64,000 nucleotides of DNA from Branchipolynoe longqiensis (taxonomy: Eukaryota > Annelida > Polychaeta > Phyllodocida > Polynoidae): positions 868,001 to 932,000 of the forward strand of contig CM059194.1 in assembly GCA_030323885.1 (NCBI GenBank), in the 5' to 3' direction. Shown here piece by piece: positions 1 to 13,300 of the stretch. The translations under genes and the position numbers were made by a program. Positions within the stretch are counted from its first letter, which is position 1. Every line of letters begins with the position of its first letter. The notes under the pieces are model-generated. The model made no database searches and was not told where the DNA came from. It saw only the letters and a program-made list of their open reading frames with translations.

Positions 1-479
1 AGATGTTTTGCACTGCGCGTACCGGTAAACTCAATGCATTGTCAATGGCCGTGAGCAATCTTGAATTATATTCATACAGAAGAAGTGAAATATCTCTAAA
101 ACCACACCACCTAGAGACAAACCGTTTGGTACACACATAGAAAACATATTCAACGAATAGATTATATTAAATTTATAAGGTATGAGTTCTGCATTTCTAT
201 TAATTTTGAATAAAATAAACTTTTTGCACTGTGCGTACCGGCAAACTTAATGCATTGTCAATGGCCGTGAGCAATCTTCATACAGAAAAAGTTAAATATC
301 TCTAAAACCACACCACCTAGAGACAGACCGCTTGGTATACATATAGAAAAAAAATTCAATGAATAGAGTATATTAAATTTATAAGGTTAGGGTTCTGCAT
401 TTCTATTAATTTTGAATAAAATAAACATTTTGCACTGCGTGTACTGGCAAACTTAATGCATTGTCAATGGCCGTTTAGG
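1..479. repeat. about 210-bp tandem satellite, 2.2 copies
   Basis: A block starting near TTTTGCACTGCGCGTACC recurs at about 6, 220 and 425, with the same downstream landmarks (ATGCATTGTCAATGGCCGT, ACCACACCACCTAGAGACA) in each full copy. The spacing is about 215 and then 205 bases. The array is cut by the left edge and stops partway through a third copy. No coding signal is visible. Confidence 0.85.
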
Positions 480-878
480 CCCACTAGTACCGACGTGCCA
501 CCAAGTGTCAGAAAAATGAACTATGTCAAATGTCCCCCATTGTAAATAGGGAGAAATAACATGGCCAGGAGAGAGGGTCGGCTCCTCCCACAAGAGGGGT
601 GGGGATTCTGGGGAGACGTTCTCTGAAAGATTTGGAAAAAATAGTGATATAAAATGGTGCATTCTGGTGCATTTTGATCCAAATTTATACGTGAAAATAT
701 TTGTTTTAAAACAAACTACAATTTTCATTGATGGGAGATTACAAATTAAAAGCGGGAAATCGGGAGATTGGAGTTATTTTGCTATATTGTCGGGAGATCT
801 CCCGCCAATACAGGAGACTTGGGTACTTTGCCAGTGGTGGATGTGGCTGCGGCTTTTGCGACATTGCGCATTACTTAC
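480..878. other. no gene seen, downstream of an exon
   Basis: This is intron or flank of the minus-strand exon at 879-1019. Open frames here are short, resemble no family and lack splice borders. Confidence 0.5.
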
Positions 879-1019
879 TGGGCATTGGATAGGCGTCCAT
901 TTGAGCAGCGAGATGGGCCTCGTTAGCAGTGTTCCTCATCTTCTCAACCAGCTGCAGTAGCTTGGACACCCCATCAGCCAGACACTCAACGTCAGAGGCC
1001 AGTGCGTCCTTACCGCCAC
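879..1019 (-). CDS. internal exon of an unrecognised gene (141 nt)
   Basis: On the minus strand a pyrimidine-rich CTTGTCTTCCACCAG is followed by 141 open bases and then a strong donor, CCCA|GTAAGT. The frame starts after one borrowed base and ends with one spare base (class 1-1). It encodes 46 full codons, including KDALASDVECLADGVSKLL and QLVEKMRNTANEAHLAAQ, an amphipathic alpha-helical pattern. It joins in phase to the 51-nt exon at 2612-2662. I do not recognise the family and give no function. The acceptor region is the same sequence as the unit of the adjoining 42-bp minisatellite. The next exon would lie beyond the left edge. Confidence 0.6.
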
Positions 1020-1430
1020 CTGGTGGAAGACAAGGGAACTAGTCATGACATGTACCACCACCTGGTGGAAGACAAGGGAACTTTCATGATATGTACCGGC
1101 ACCGGGTGGAAGACAAGGGAACTTTCATTAAATGTACCACCACCTGGTGGAAGACAAGGGAACTAGTCATGATATGTACCACCACCTGGTGGAAGACAAG
1201 GGAACTAGTCATGACATGTACCACCACCTGGTGGAAGACAAGGGAATGTGTCATGACATGTACCACCACCTAGTGGAAGACAAGGGAACTAGTCATAACA
1301 TGTACCACCACCTGGTGGAAGACAAGGGAACTAGTCATGACATGTACCACCACCTAGTGGAAGACAAGGGAACTCAATATAACATGTACCACCACCTGGT
1401 GGAAGATACGGGAACTCGTGACAGCACTTT
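1011..1430. repeat. 42-bp minisatellite, 10 copies, spanning a splice acceptor
   Basis: The landmark TGGTGGAAGAC recurs at 1021, 1063, 1105 and so on to 1399, exactly 42 bases apart. Each unit contains CCACCTGGTGG or CCACCTAGTGG. Read on the minus strand, each unit contains a TTCCCTTGTCTTCCACCAG tract that matches the 3' splice site of the exon at 879-1019. Because 42 is a multiple of three, long frames stay open through it; these are not evidence of a protein. Confidence 0.95.
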
Positions 1431-1762
1431 TTTCATTACCAGTGTATTTGTGTATTTGTTTTTTGTTCAAATTTGTTATTCCAGTTGAATAACATCATTT
1501 TTCAGCACCGTCGTGCTGGTCTTCCAGCCTTAGCAGTTATAGTACATATGTACTATTTACGGATGAGACGATGAGATGTGGCATGTGGCATGTGGCAGTA
1601 GTGAGGCTGTACACATACTGTGCAGATCTTATCTCTCATCGTGTACGTGTAGACTGGAGGATGGTCTCAGTTTTATTTACTTTGTACCCAGTCTGACCCA
1701 GGCTGGTTCCCCAAACAAACACAGCCTCTCCACCCCTGGTGCTGGTTACCACACGGCTGGTT
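1431..1762. other. intron stretch between two minisatellites
   Basis: This is non-repetitive sequence inside the presumed intron joining the exons at 2612-2662 and 879-1019. I see no coding or RNA signal. Confidence 0.5.
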
Positions 1763-2226
1763 GGCCACATAGAGTGGCATACCAGCCACATAGAGTGCTA
1801 TACCAGCCACATAGAGTGGCATACCAGTCACATAGAGTGGCATACCAGCCACATAGTGTGGCATACCAGCCACATAGTGTGGCATACCAGCCACATAGAG
1901 TGGCATACCAGCTACATAGAGTTGTATACCAGCCACATAGAGTGGCATACCAGCCACATAGTGTGGCATACCAGCCACATAGTGTGGCATACCAGCAACA
2001 TAGAGTGGCATATCAGCCACATATAGTGGCATACCAGTTACATAGAGTGGCACCAGCCACATAGTGTGGCATACCAGCCACATAGAGTGGCATACCAGCC
2101 ACATAGTGTGGCATACCAGCCACATAGCATGGCATACGAGCAACATAGAGTGGCATACCAGCCACATAGAGTGGCATACCAGCCACATAGTGTGGCATAC
2201 CAGCCAAATAGTGTGGCATACCAGCT
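1763..2226. repeat. 21-bp minisatellite, about 22 copies
   Basis: Units of the type CAGCCACATAGAGTGGCATA plus C repeat in register, alternating mainly between AGAGTGG and AGTGTGG variants. The period is a multiple of three, so open frames of 95 to 171 codons run through it in several frames. They are artefacts of the period. Confidence 0.95.
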
Positions 2227-2611
2227 GACTGCAGTGTTGTTGACATAACCGCTTATTGCAGTTCTCTTCAGTCCAGTTTATCTTTCACCTTACAATATAG
2301 GTCTCTTAAGCCCAATCCACATTTTTCGGTTGTAGCCGAGACTATGGTGGCAGAAGCTGCCACCTGGAGGGAAGGAAGGAACTAGAGCTGCTTGGAGCAG
2401 ACGTGCAGACTTCCAGCCCTCCTGGCCGAACACCAACCAGCAGAGTAGTTTATACATAACATTTGATATTCTAACCATTCATATGTAATTAATCATTTTC
2501 ACATATCATTCCAACTATTTATTATACACGGCACCTTATACTTTTATAGGGCCTACTTTACCAAAAAGTGACATTTGTTCAAGTTGTTGTCTGGTTCTTA
2601 GCACTACTTAC
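2227..2611. other. intron stretch, no feature seen
   Basis: This is intronic sequence immediately downstream of the 51-nt exon on the minus strand. A 62-codon minus-strand frame at 2290-2478 has no splice borders and no recognisable similarity. Confidence 0.45.
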
Positions 2612-2662
2612 GTGGGTCACTGAAGAACTTGTTGCAACGCTCCAACTTGTCAACCTCGTCAT
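2612..2662 (-). CDS. 51-nt exon of an unrecognised gene
   Basis: On the minus strand CACATTGTGCTTTCAG is followed by 51 open bases and CCCAC|GTAAGT, both strong splice borders. The codons read DEVDKLERCNKFFSDP after one borrowed base, and the exon ends with one spare base. That base plus the first two bases of the exon at 879-1019 make an arginine codon, so the two exons join without a break. The joined peptide is charged and helical; the family is not recognised. Upstream exons should lie at higher coordinates, but none was identified between here and the ZDHHC1-like gene end at 21250. Confidence 0.6.
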
Positions 2663-2697
2663 CTGAAAGCACAATGTGAGAATAGGGCGAGTGGGTG

Positions 2698-3155
2698 GTT
2701 GGGGTTTTACGTCCGAGCAACATCTGAGGTCCTATTCAGGGTCAGATAGGATGAGCCTAACTCTTATTCGTAATACCACTTTTGACAAATAAAAATTCTA
2801 TCGATTCCGGTTGGTTGGTGGTTGGAGTTTTACATCCTGGCAACAGTTAAGGTCATATCAGGACGGGTACCGACTTGTGACAGTGTGCACTCATGGCGAC
2901 TTAATAGTGCTGCCCCACTGGGAAATCAGGCCGCCAGCACCATGACCCGATATCCCACTCAGTGATATTATCCTGACACTGAGCTAACCAGTTCTTGCCC
3001 TATCCTATTAATGCCAAGTGCCAGGCTAGGAAGTCACAAGCATCAGTTTTTAAGTCATTGATCTGATTCGACCAGGGTTCGAACCCGTGGGTTCTAATCT
3101 CACGACTGACCAACACGGGAGACGGACTCTCAACTCATACAGCCAACCTGTTTGG
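2698..3155 (-). mobile_element. tRNA-headed SINE plus a short tail fragment
   Basis: The plus strand shows the SINE in reverse. Its tail is near 2810 (GGTTGGTTGG then GGAGTTTTACATCCTGGCAA). The body contains AAGGTCATATCAGGACGGG and TTATCCTGACACTGAGCTAA. A tRNA B-box, GGGTTCGAACCC, is near 3074. A separate tail fragment lies at 2698-2740. This is the most frequent dispersed repeat in the window, with more than ten copies or fragments, almost all in this orientation. Confidence 0.85.
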
Positions 3156-3610
3156 CTTGTGATTGAAATGTCTACTGCTTCATCAATGGATGAAATAAAA
3201 GTGCAAAAGATACCCAAAATGAAATACATACCCATGTGCAGAGGTCTGCGCAACATCACAGCGAGAACTTGGAGTCGATTCAACACACATTCCTCAACAA
3301 AATCTGCGAAATGAAATCACATGGGTACAAATATGCATCAACTGTGATGTCAGATGTACAAATTAATACTAAATCAACAAGGAATATAAACATGTGAGAG
3401 TGACAGAAGCATAAGATGCTGCCCACAGTTGTCAACATTTACAAGGTCGTAAGAACACTTTGTAATTGAGAATATATGTTATATGTACATATTTGTGTAT
3501 CGTTATTTGACTTCTTTACTAAGAATAGAACATGTTCCAAATTCTCGTTTCTCCTCACTATATTAGCTAGTCTATAAGATTAGGCATTAGTTATTATACG
3601 TGACACCATT
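3156..3610. other. no feature seen
   Basis: AT-rich sequence between a SINE and the 44-bp array. Short plus-strand frames here have no recognisable product. Confidence 0.45.
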
Positions 3611-6600
3611 CACCTGACCACCGCCGTACTCAGGGAACTACGCTAGTCACCATTAACCTGACCACTGCCATACTCAGGGAACTACACTAGTCACCATTCA
3701 CCTGACTGCCGCCATACTCAGGGAACTACACTAGTCACCATTCACCTGACCACCGCCGTACTCAGGGAACTACACTAGTCACCATTCACCTGACTACCGC
3801 CATACTCAGGGAACTACACTAGTCACCATTCACCTGACCACCGCCGTACTCAGGGAACTACACTAGTCACCATTCACCTGACCACCGCCGTACTCAGGGA
3901 ACTACACTAGTCACCATTCACCTGACCACCGCCGTACTCAGGGAACTACACTAGTCACCATTCACCTGACCACCGCCGTACTCAGGGAACTACACTAGTC
4001 ACCATTCACCTGACTACCGCCGTATTCAGGGAACTACACTAGTCACCATTCACCTGACCACCGCCGTACTCAGGGAACTACACTAGTCACCATTCACCTG
4101 ACCGCCGCCATACTCAGGGAACTACACTAGTCACCATTCACCTGACCACCGCCGTACTCAGGGAACTACACTAGTCACCATTCACCTGACCACCGCCGTA
4201 CTCAGGGAACTACACTAGTCACCATTCACCTGACCACCGCCGTACTCAGGGAACTACACTAGTCACCATTCACCTGACCACCGCCATACTCAGGGAACTA
4301 CACTAGTCACCATTCACCTGACCACCGCCGTAATCAGGGAACTACACTAGTCACCATTCACCTGACCACCGCCGTACTCAGGGAACTACACTAGTCACCA
4401 TTCACCTGACTGCCGCCGCACTCAGGGTACTACCTAGTCACCATTCACCTGACCACCGCCGTACTGAATACATAGTCACCATTCACCTGACCACCGCCGT
4501 ACTCAGGGAACTACACTAGTCACCATTCACCTGACCACCGCCGTACTCAGGGAACTACACTAGTCACCATTCACCTGACCACCGCCGTATCAGGGAACTA
4601 CACTAGTCACATTCACCTGCTGCCGCCGTACTCAGGGAACTACACTAGTCACCATTCACCTGACAGTGCCGTACTCAGGGAACTACACTAGTCACCATTC
4701 ACCTGACCACTGCCTATCAGGGAATACACTAGTCACCATTCACCTGACCACCGCCGTACTCAGGGAACTACACTAGTCACCATTCACCTGACCACCGCCA
4801 TACTCAGGGAACTACACTGGTCACCATTCACCTCACCACCGCCGTAATCAGGGAACTACACTAGTCACCATTCACCTGACTGCCGCCGTACTCAGGGAAC
4901 TACACTAGTCACCATTCACCTGACCAGTGCCGTACTCAGGGAACTACACTAGTCACCATTCACCTGACCACTGCCATACTCAGGGAACTACACTAGTCAC
5001 CATTCACCTGACCACCGCCGCACTCAGGGAACTACACTAGTCACCATTCACCTGACTGCCGCCGCACTCAGGGAACTACACTAGTCACCATTCACCTGAC
5101 CACCGCCGTACTCAGGGAACTACACTAGTCACCATTCACCTGACCACTGCCGTACTCAGGGAACTACACTAGTCACCATTCACCTGACCACCGCCGTACT
5201 CAGGGAACTACACTAGTCACCATTCACCTGACCACCGCCGTACTCAGGGAACTACACTAGTCACCATTCACCTGACCGCCGCCGTACTCAGGGAACTACA
5301 CTAGTCACCATTCACCTGACCGCCGCCGTACTCAGGGAACTACACTAGTCACCATTCACCTGACCACCGCCGTACTCAGGGAACTACACTAGTCACCATT
5401 CACCTGACCACCGCCGCACTCAGGGAACTACACTAGTCACCATTCACCTGACCACCGCCGTACTCAGGGAACTACACTAGTCACCATTCACCTGACCACC
5501 GCCGCACTCAGGGAACTACACTAGTCACCATTCACCTGACCACTGCCATACTCAGGGAACTACACTAGTCACCATTCACCTGACCACCGCCGTACTCAGG
5601 GAACTACACTAGTCACCATTCACCTGACTGCCGCCGTACTCAGGGAACTACACTAGTCACCATTCACCTGACCACCGCCGTACTCAGGGAACTACACTAG
5701 TCACCATTCACCTGACTGCCGCCGCACTCAGGGAACTACACTAGTCACCATTCACCTGACCACCGCCGTACTCAGGGAACTACACTAGTCACCATTCACC
5801 TGACCACCGCCGTACTCAGGGAACTACACTAGTTTTCACCATTCACCTGACCACCGCCGTATCAGGGAACTACACTATCACCATTCACCTGACCACCGCC
5901 GTACTCAGGGAACTACACTAGTCACCATTCACTGACACCGCCGTACTCAGGGAACTACACTAGTCAATTCACCTGACCACCGCCGATACTCAGGAACTAC
6001 ACTAGTCACCATTCACCTGACCACCGCCGTACTCAGGGAACTACACTAGTCACCATTCACCTGACCACGGCGTACTCAGGGAACTACACTAGTCACCATT
6101 CACTGACCACCGCCGTACTCAGGGAACTACAGTCACATTCACCTTCTGACCACCGCCGTACTCAGGGAACTACACTAGTCACCATTCACCTGACCACCGC
6201 CGTACTCAGGGAACTACACTAGTCACCATTCACCTGACCACCGCCGTACTCAGGGAACTACACTAGTCACCATTCACCTGACCACCGCCGTACTCAGGGA
6301 ACTACACTAGTCACCATTCACCTGACCACCGCCGTACTCAGGGAACTACACTAGTCACCATTCACCTGACTGCCGCCGTACTCAGGGAACTACACTAGTC
6401 ACCATTCACCTGACCACCGCCGTACTCAGGGAACTACACTAGTCACCATTCACCTGACCACCGCCGTACTCAGGGAACTACACTAGTCACCATTCACCTG
6501 ACCACCGCCGTAATCAGGGAACTACACTAGTCACCATTCACCTGACTGCCGCCGTACTCAGGGAACTACACTAGTCACCATTCACCTGACCACCGCCATA

Positions 6601-8812
6601 CTCAGGGAACTACACTAGTCACCATTCACCTGACTGCTGCCATACTCAGGGAACTACACTAGTCACCATTCACCTGACCACCGCCGTACTCAGGGAACTA
6701 CACTAGTCACCATTCACCTGACCACCGCCATACTCAGGGAACTACACTAGTCACCATTCACCTAACTGCCGCCGTACTCAGGGAACTACACTAGTCACCA
6801 TTCACCTGACCACCGCCGTACTCAGGGAACTACACTGGTCACCATTCACCTGACCAGTGCCGTACTCAGGGAACTACACTGGTCACCATTCACCTGACCA
6901 CCGCCGTACTCAGGGAACTACACTAGTCACCATTCACCTGACTGCCGCCGTACTCAGGGAACTACACTAGTCACCATTCACCTGACTGCCGCTGTACTCA
7001 GGGAACTACACTAGTCACCATTCACCTCACCACCGCCGTAATCAGGGAACTACACTAGTCACCATTCACCTGACTGCCGCTGTACTCAGGGAACTACACT
7101 AGTCACCATTCACCTCACCACCGCCGTAATCAGGGAACTACACTAGTCACCATTCACCTGACCAGTGCCGTACTCAGGGAACTACACTAGTCACCATTCA
7201 CCTGACCACCGCCATACTCAGGGAACTACACTAGTCACCATTCACCTGACCAGTGCCGTACTCAGGGAACTACACTGGTCACCATTCACCTGACCACCCC
7301 CGTACTCAGGGAACTACACTAGTCACCATTCACCTGACAACTGCCATACTCAGGGAACTACACTAGTCACCATTCACCTGACCACCGCCGCACTCAGGGA
7401 ACTACACTAGTCACCATTCACCTGACTGCTGCCGTACTCAGAGAACTACACTAGTCACCATTCACCTGACCACTGCCGTACTCAGGGAACTACACTAGTC
7501 ACCATTCACCTGACCACCGCCGTACTCAGGGAACTACACTAGTCACCATTCACCTGACCACCGCCGTACTCAGGGAACTACACTAGTCACCATTCACCTG
7601 ACCACCGCCGTACTCAGGGAACTACACTAGTCACCATTCACCTGACCGCCGCAATACTCAGGGAACTACACTAGTCACCATTCACCTGACCACTGCCATA
7701 CTCAGGGAACTACACTAGTCACCATTAACCTGACCACCGCCGCACTCAGGGAACTACACTAGTCACCATTCACCTGACCACCGCCGTACTCAGGGAACTA
7801 CACTAGTCACCATTCACCTGACCACTGCCATACTCAGGGAACTACACTAGTCACCATTCACCTGACCACCGCCATACTCAGGGAACTACACTAGTCACCA
7901 TTCACCTGACCACCGCCGTACTCAGGGAACTACACTAGTCACCATTCACCTGACTGCCGATACTCAGGGAACTACACTAGTCACCATTCACCTGACACCG
8001 GCGTACTCAGGGAACTACAATAGTCACATTCACCTGACCACTGCCGTACTCAGGGAACTACACTAGTACATTCACCTGACACCGCGTACTCAGGGAACTA
8101 CATAGTCACTTTCCTGACACCGCCGTACTCAGGGAACTACACTATTCACCTTCACCTGACACGCCGTACTCAGGGAACTTCACTAGTCACATTCACCTGA
8201 CTGCCGCCGCACTCAGGGAAATACACTAGTCACCATTCACCTGACTGCTTGCCGTACTTAGGGAACTCACTTGTCACCATTCAGTGACCACCGTCCTGTA
8301 TCAGGGAACTACATAGTCACCATTCACCTGACTCTGCCGTACTCAGGGAACTACACTAGTCACCGTTCACCTGACTGCCGCGTTTACTCAGGAACTACAC
8401 TAGTCACCGTTCACCTGACTGCCGCCGTACTCAGGAACTACACTAGTCCCATTCACTGACTGCCTCGATAATCAGGGAATACACTAGTCACCATTCACCT
8501 GACCACGCCGTCTCAGGGAACTACACTAGTCACCATTCACCTGACTGCCGCCGTACTCAGGGAACTACACTAGTCACCATTCACCTGACTGCCGCCGTAC
8601 TCAGGGAACTACACTAGTCACCATTCACCTGACTGCCGCCGTACTCAGGGAACTACACTAGTCACCATTCACCTGACCACCGCCGTACTCAGGGAACTAC
8701 ACTAGTCACCATTCACCTGACTGCCTCCACACTCAGGGAACTACACTAGTCACCATTCACCTGACCACCGCCACACTCAGGGAACTACACTAGTCACCAT
8801 TCACCTGACTGC
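3611..8812. repeat. 44-bp minisatellite, about 118 copies, running into an assembly gap
   Basis: The unit runs GGAACTACACTAGTCACC, ATTCACCTGACCACCGCCGT, ACTCAG. Most copies differ only at a few positions (CACC/TGCC/CAGT before GCCG, TACTC/CACTC/TAATC). Short stretches near 4425-4735, 5830-6140 and 7950-8520 are dense in one-base deletions, unlike the uniform remainder; uncorrected read errors are the likely cause. The array enters the N gap, so its true length is unknown. Confidence 0.97.
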
Positions 8813-9309
8813 NNNNNNNNNNNNNNNNNNNNNNNNNNNNNNNNNNNNNNNNNNNNNNNNNNNNNNNNNNNNNNNNNNNNNNNNNNNNNNNNNNNNNNNN
8901 NNNNNNNNNNNNNNNNNNNNNNNNNNNNNNNNNNNNNNNNNNNNNNNNNNNNNNNNNNNNNNNNNNNNNNNNNNNNNNNNNNNNNNNNNNNNNNNNNNNN
9001 NNNNNNNNNNNNNNNNNNNNNNNNNNNNNNNNNNNNNNNNNNNNNNNNNNNNNNNNNNNNNNNNNNNNNNNNNNNNNNNNNNNNNNNNNNNNNNNNNNNN
9101 NNNNNNNNNNNNNNNNNNNNNNNNNNNNNNNNNNNNNNNNNNNNNNNNNNNNNNNNNNNNNNNNNNNNNNNNNNNNNNNNNNNNNNNNNNNNNNNNNNNN
9201 NNNNNNNNNNNNNNNNNNNNNNNNNNNNNNNNNNNNNNNNNNNNNNNNNNNNNNNNNNNNNNNNNNNNNNNNNNNNNNNNNNNNNNNNNNNNNNNNNNNN
9301 NNNNNNNNN
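8813..9309. other. assembly gap, 497 N
   Basis: A run of N that begins inside the 44-bp array and ends in unique sequence. The gap hides the array's right end. Confidence 1.
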
Positions 9310-10346
9310 TTCACCTCCCCGACATCGACAATGCTTCTAGAACCACAGTCACCTTCCTAGCCGTGGCTGTAAATTCTTTTATAACACTCACTTCCCTAGT
9401 CTGGCTTGCACTTAAACATTTCACTTTCCTGGCCCAAATAAGCCATCAGCCCTTTAAAAGTTCACAACAGAACTATTTGTCCCCACAGTAAATCGGTTCT
9501 ACACCCTTCCTGGTCACAATATGGCAAAAAGAAAGATCAAACAGGTAGCCGCAATCCTACAAAAATGAACACGACAGGTCACCACCTTGGAAGGAGTCAT
9601 CTATGACGTCATGAATGGAGACAATATTCCTTGTGATCCCATAACGTGTATGGCTTCAATCATGGGCACAGTGCTACATACAGGTCAAAAATCTAAACTG
9701 TCATAATTGTATTCTAATTACATTGGTTGTGCTCATTAGAATATCTTTCAACTAAAAATTCATTCTATAAAGGAAAAACTTTAAAAAATGTGTAAGTTGA
9801 ATAGCCATTAAACTCAACACACAAAATCTTTTGCTCATAACTTGGTGTCCTAAAATTCCATACAAAACCCATTTTCTTTGCCTTTTTCACTCAAAATTGA
9901 TTGTGATATGAACTAAACAGTGAATTTATGTGTTAAATTAATAATAATAATATTTCAAAAGCATTCTGTTTACAAAACTAACATTAAAGGAGAAATATGG
10001 TAAAAGGACACCGTTATGAGCAAAAGATTTGTTATGAAATGGACGCCTTCCCCCTCCCCCCTCATTCTGTTCTATTTTGCCTATTACAGGGGCTTCTTTT
10101 TTCATTGTAACTGCCAAATTTGCTTTTGCTTGCTTCTCACACATGTTTTCATCAAAATATTTCTGAGTGAAGTTGTGCTAGTAAAATTACACTTTTTGTG
10201 AAGCTGGTATCGGGTGTTCCTATGACTGAAGCCGTGCACTTATATAATGTCAATGGTTTGGCCTTGTGACCAACTGGTGAGTAAACAATGGACTAGTTTT
10301 TCTAAACATTGTCGGAGATTTTGGAAAGTGAATGCTAAATTAACAA
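9310..10346. other. no gene seen
   Basis: Unique AT-rich sequence between the gap and the 32-bp array. The short frames around 9938-10201 have low-complexity translations and no splice context. Confidence 0.45.
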
Positions 10347-13300
10347 ATTAATAACCCAATCTTAGATGGAATTAGACCCAACTTGGCGTAATCTTAGATG
10401 GAATTAAACCCAACTTGGCGCAATCTTAGATGGAATTAAACCCAACTTGGCGTAATCTTAGATGGAATTAAACCCAACTTCAACAAAAAACCCAACCCAA
10501 CAAAAAACCCAACTTGGAGCAATCTTAGATGGAATTACACCCAACTTGGCGCAATCTTAGATGGAATTAAACCCAACTTGGCGTAATCTTAGATGGAATT
10601 AAACCCAACTTGGAGCAATCTTAGATGGAATTACACCCAACTTGGCGCAATCTTAGATGGAATTAAACCCAACTTGGAGCAATCTTAGATGGATTTACAC
10701 CCAACTTGGCGCAATCTTAGATGGAATTAAACCCAACTTGGCGCAATTTTAGATGGAATTAAACCCAACTTGGCCCAATCTTAGATGGAATTAAACCCAA
10801 CTTGGCGTAATCTTAGATGGAATTAAACCCAACTTGGAGCAATCTTAGATGGAATTACACCCAACTTGGCGCAATCTTAGATGGAATTACACCCAACTTG
10901 ATGCACTCTTAGATGGAATTAAACCCAACTTGGCGTAATCTTAGATGGAATTAAACCCAACTTGATGCACTCTTAGATGGAATTAAACCCAACTTGGAGC
11001 ACTCTTAGATGGAATTAAACCCAACTTGGCGTAATCTTAGATGGAATTACACCCAACTTGGCGCACTCTTAGATGGAATTAAACCCAACTTGGCACAATC
11101 TTAGATGGAATTAAACCCAACTTGCCGCAATCTTAGATGGAATTAAACCCAACTTGGCGCACTCTTAGATGGAATTAAACCCAACTTGGCGCAATCTTAG
11201 ATGGAATTAAACCCAACTTGGCACACTCTTAGATGGAATTAAACCCAACTTGGCGTAATCTTAGATGGAATTAAACCCAACTTGGAGCAATCTTAGATGG
11301 AATTACACCCAACTTGGCGCAATCTTAGATGGAATTAAACCCAACTTGGAGCAATCTTAGATGGAATTACACCCAACTTGGCGTAATCTTAGATGGAATT
11401 ACACCCAACTTGGAGCAATCTTAGATGGAATTAAACCCAACTTGGCGCACTCTTAGATGGAATTACACCAAACTTGGCGTAATCTTAGATGGAATTAAAC
11501 CCAACTTGGCACAATCTTAGATGGAATTAAACCCAACTTGGCGCAATCTTAGATGGAATTACACCCAACTTGGCACAATCTTAGATGGAATTAAACCCAA
11601 CTTGGCGCACTCTTAGATGGAATTAAACCCAACTTGGCGCAATCTTAGATGGAATTACACCCAACTTGGCGCAATCTTAGATGGAATTAAACCCAACTTG
11701 GCGCAATCTTAGATGGAATTACACCCAACTTGGTGCAATCTTAGATGGAATTAAACCCAACTTGGCGCAATCTTAGATGGAATTAAACCCAACTTGGCGC
11801 ACTCTTAGATGGAATTAAACCCAACTTGGAGCACTCTTAGATGGAATTAAACCCAACTTGGCGTAATCTTAGATGGAATTACACCCAACACAAAAACCAA
11901 CTTGGCAACAAAAAAACCCAACTTGGGCATCTTAGATGGAATTACACCCAACCCACAAAAAAACCAACTTGGCGCAATCTTAGATGGAATTACACCCAAC
12001 TTGGCGCAATCTTAGATGGAATTAAACCCAACTTGGCGCACTCTTAGATGGAATTAAACCCAACTTGGCGCACTCTTAGATGGAATTAAACCCAACTTGG
12101 CGCAATCTTAGATGGAATTAAACCCAACTTGGCGCAATCTTAGATGGAATTAAACCCAACTTGGCGCAATCTTAGATGGAATTAAACCCAACTTGGCGCA
12201 ATCTTAGATGGAATTAAACCCAACTTGGCGCACTCTTAGATGGAATTACACCCAACTTGGCGCACTCTTAGATGGAATTACACCCAACTTGGGGCACTCT
12301 TAGATGGAATTAAACCCAACTTGGCGTAATCTTAGATGGAATTACACCCAACTTGGCGCACAACTTGGCGAATCTTAGATGGAATTAAACCAACTTGGGC
12401 ACTCTTAGATGGAATTAAAACCAACTTGGCGTAATCTTAGATGGAATTACACCCAACTTGGCGCAATCTTAGATGGAATTAAACCCAACTTGGCGCAATC
12501 TTAGATGGAATTAAACCCAACTTGGAGCAATCTTAGATGGAATTAAACCCAACTTGGCGCAATCTTAGATGGAATTAAACCCAACTTGCCGCAATCTTAG
12601 ATGGAATTAAACCCAACTTGGCACACTCTTAGATGGAATTAAACCCAACTTGGCGCAATCTTAGATGGAATTAAACCCAACTTGGAGCACTCTTAGATGG
12701 AATTACACCCAACTTGGCGCAATCTTAGATGGAATTAAACCCAACTTGATGCAATCTTAGATGGAATTACACCCAACTTGGCGCAATCTTAGATGGAATT
12801 AAACCCAACTTGGCGCAATCTTAGATGGAATTAAACCCAACTTGGCGCAATCTTAGATGGAATTACACCCAACTTGGCGCACTCTTAGATGGAATTACAC
12901 CCAACTTGATGCAATCTTAGATGGAATTAAACCCAACTTGGCGCACTCTTAGATGGAATTACACCCAACTTGGCGCACTCTTAGATGGAATTAAACCCAA
13001 CTTGGTGCAATCTTAGATGGAATTACACCCAACTTGGCGCACTCTTAGATGGAATTAAACCCAACTTGCCGCAATCTTAGATGGAATTAAACCCAACTTG
13101 GCGCACTCTTAGATGGAATTACACCCAACTTGGAGCAATCTTAGATGGAATTAAACCCAACTTGGCGCAATCTTAGATGGAATTACACCCAACTTGGAGC
13201 AATCTTAGATGGAATTAAACCCAACTTGGCGCACTCTTAGATGGAATTACACCCAACTTGATGCAATCTTAGATGGAATTAAACCCAACTTGGCGCACTC

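Noticed and set aside
1673..2188. 171-codon minus-strand frame of repeated MPLYVAG-like words
   Set aside because: Product of the 21-bp minisatellite period, open in several frames at once.
3060..3150. Possible tRNA gene (GGGTTCGAACCC)
   Set aside because: The box motifs belong to SINE heads that recur with the same downstream body many times; no intact cloverleaf was recognised.
8790..9314. 174-codon minus-strand frame
   Set aside because: Consists almost entirely of the N gap.
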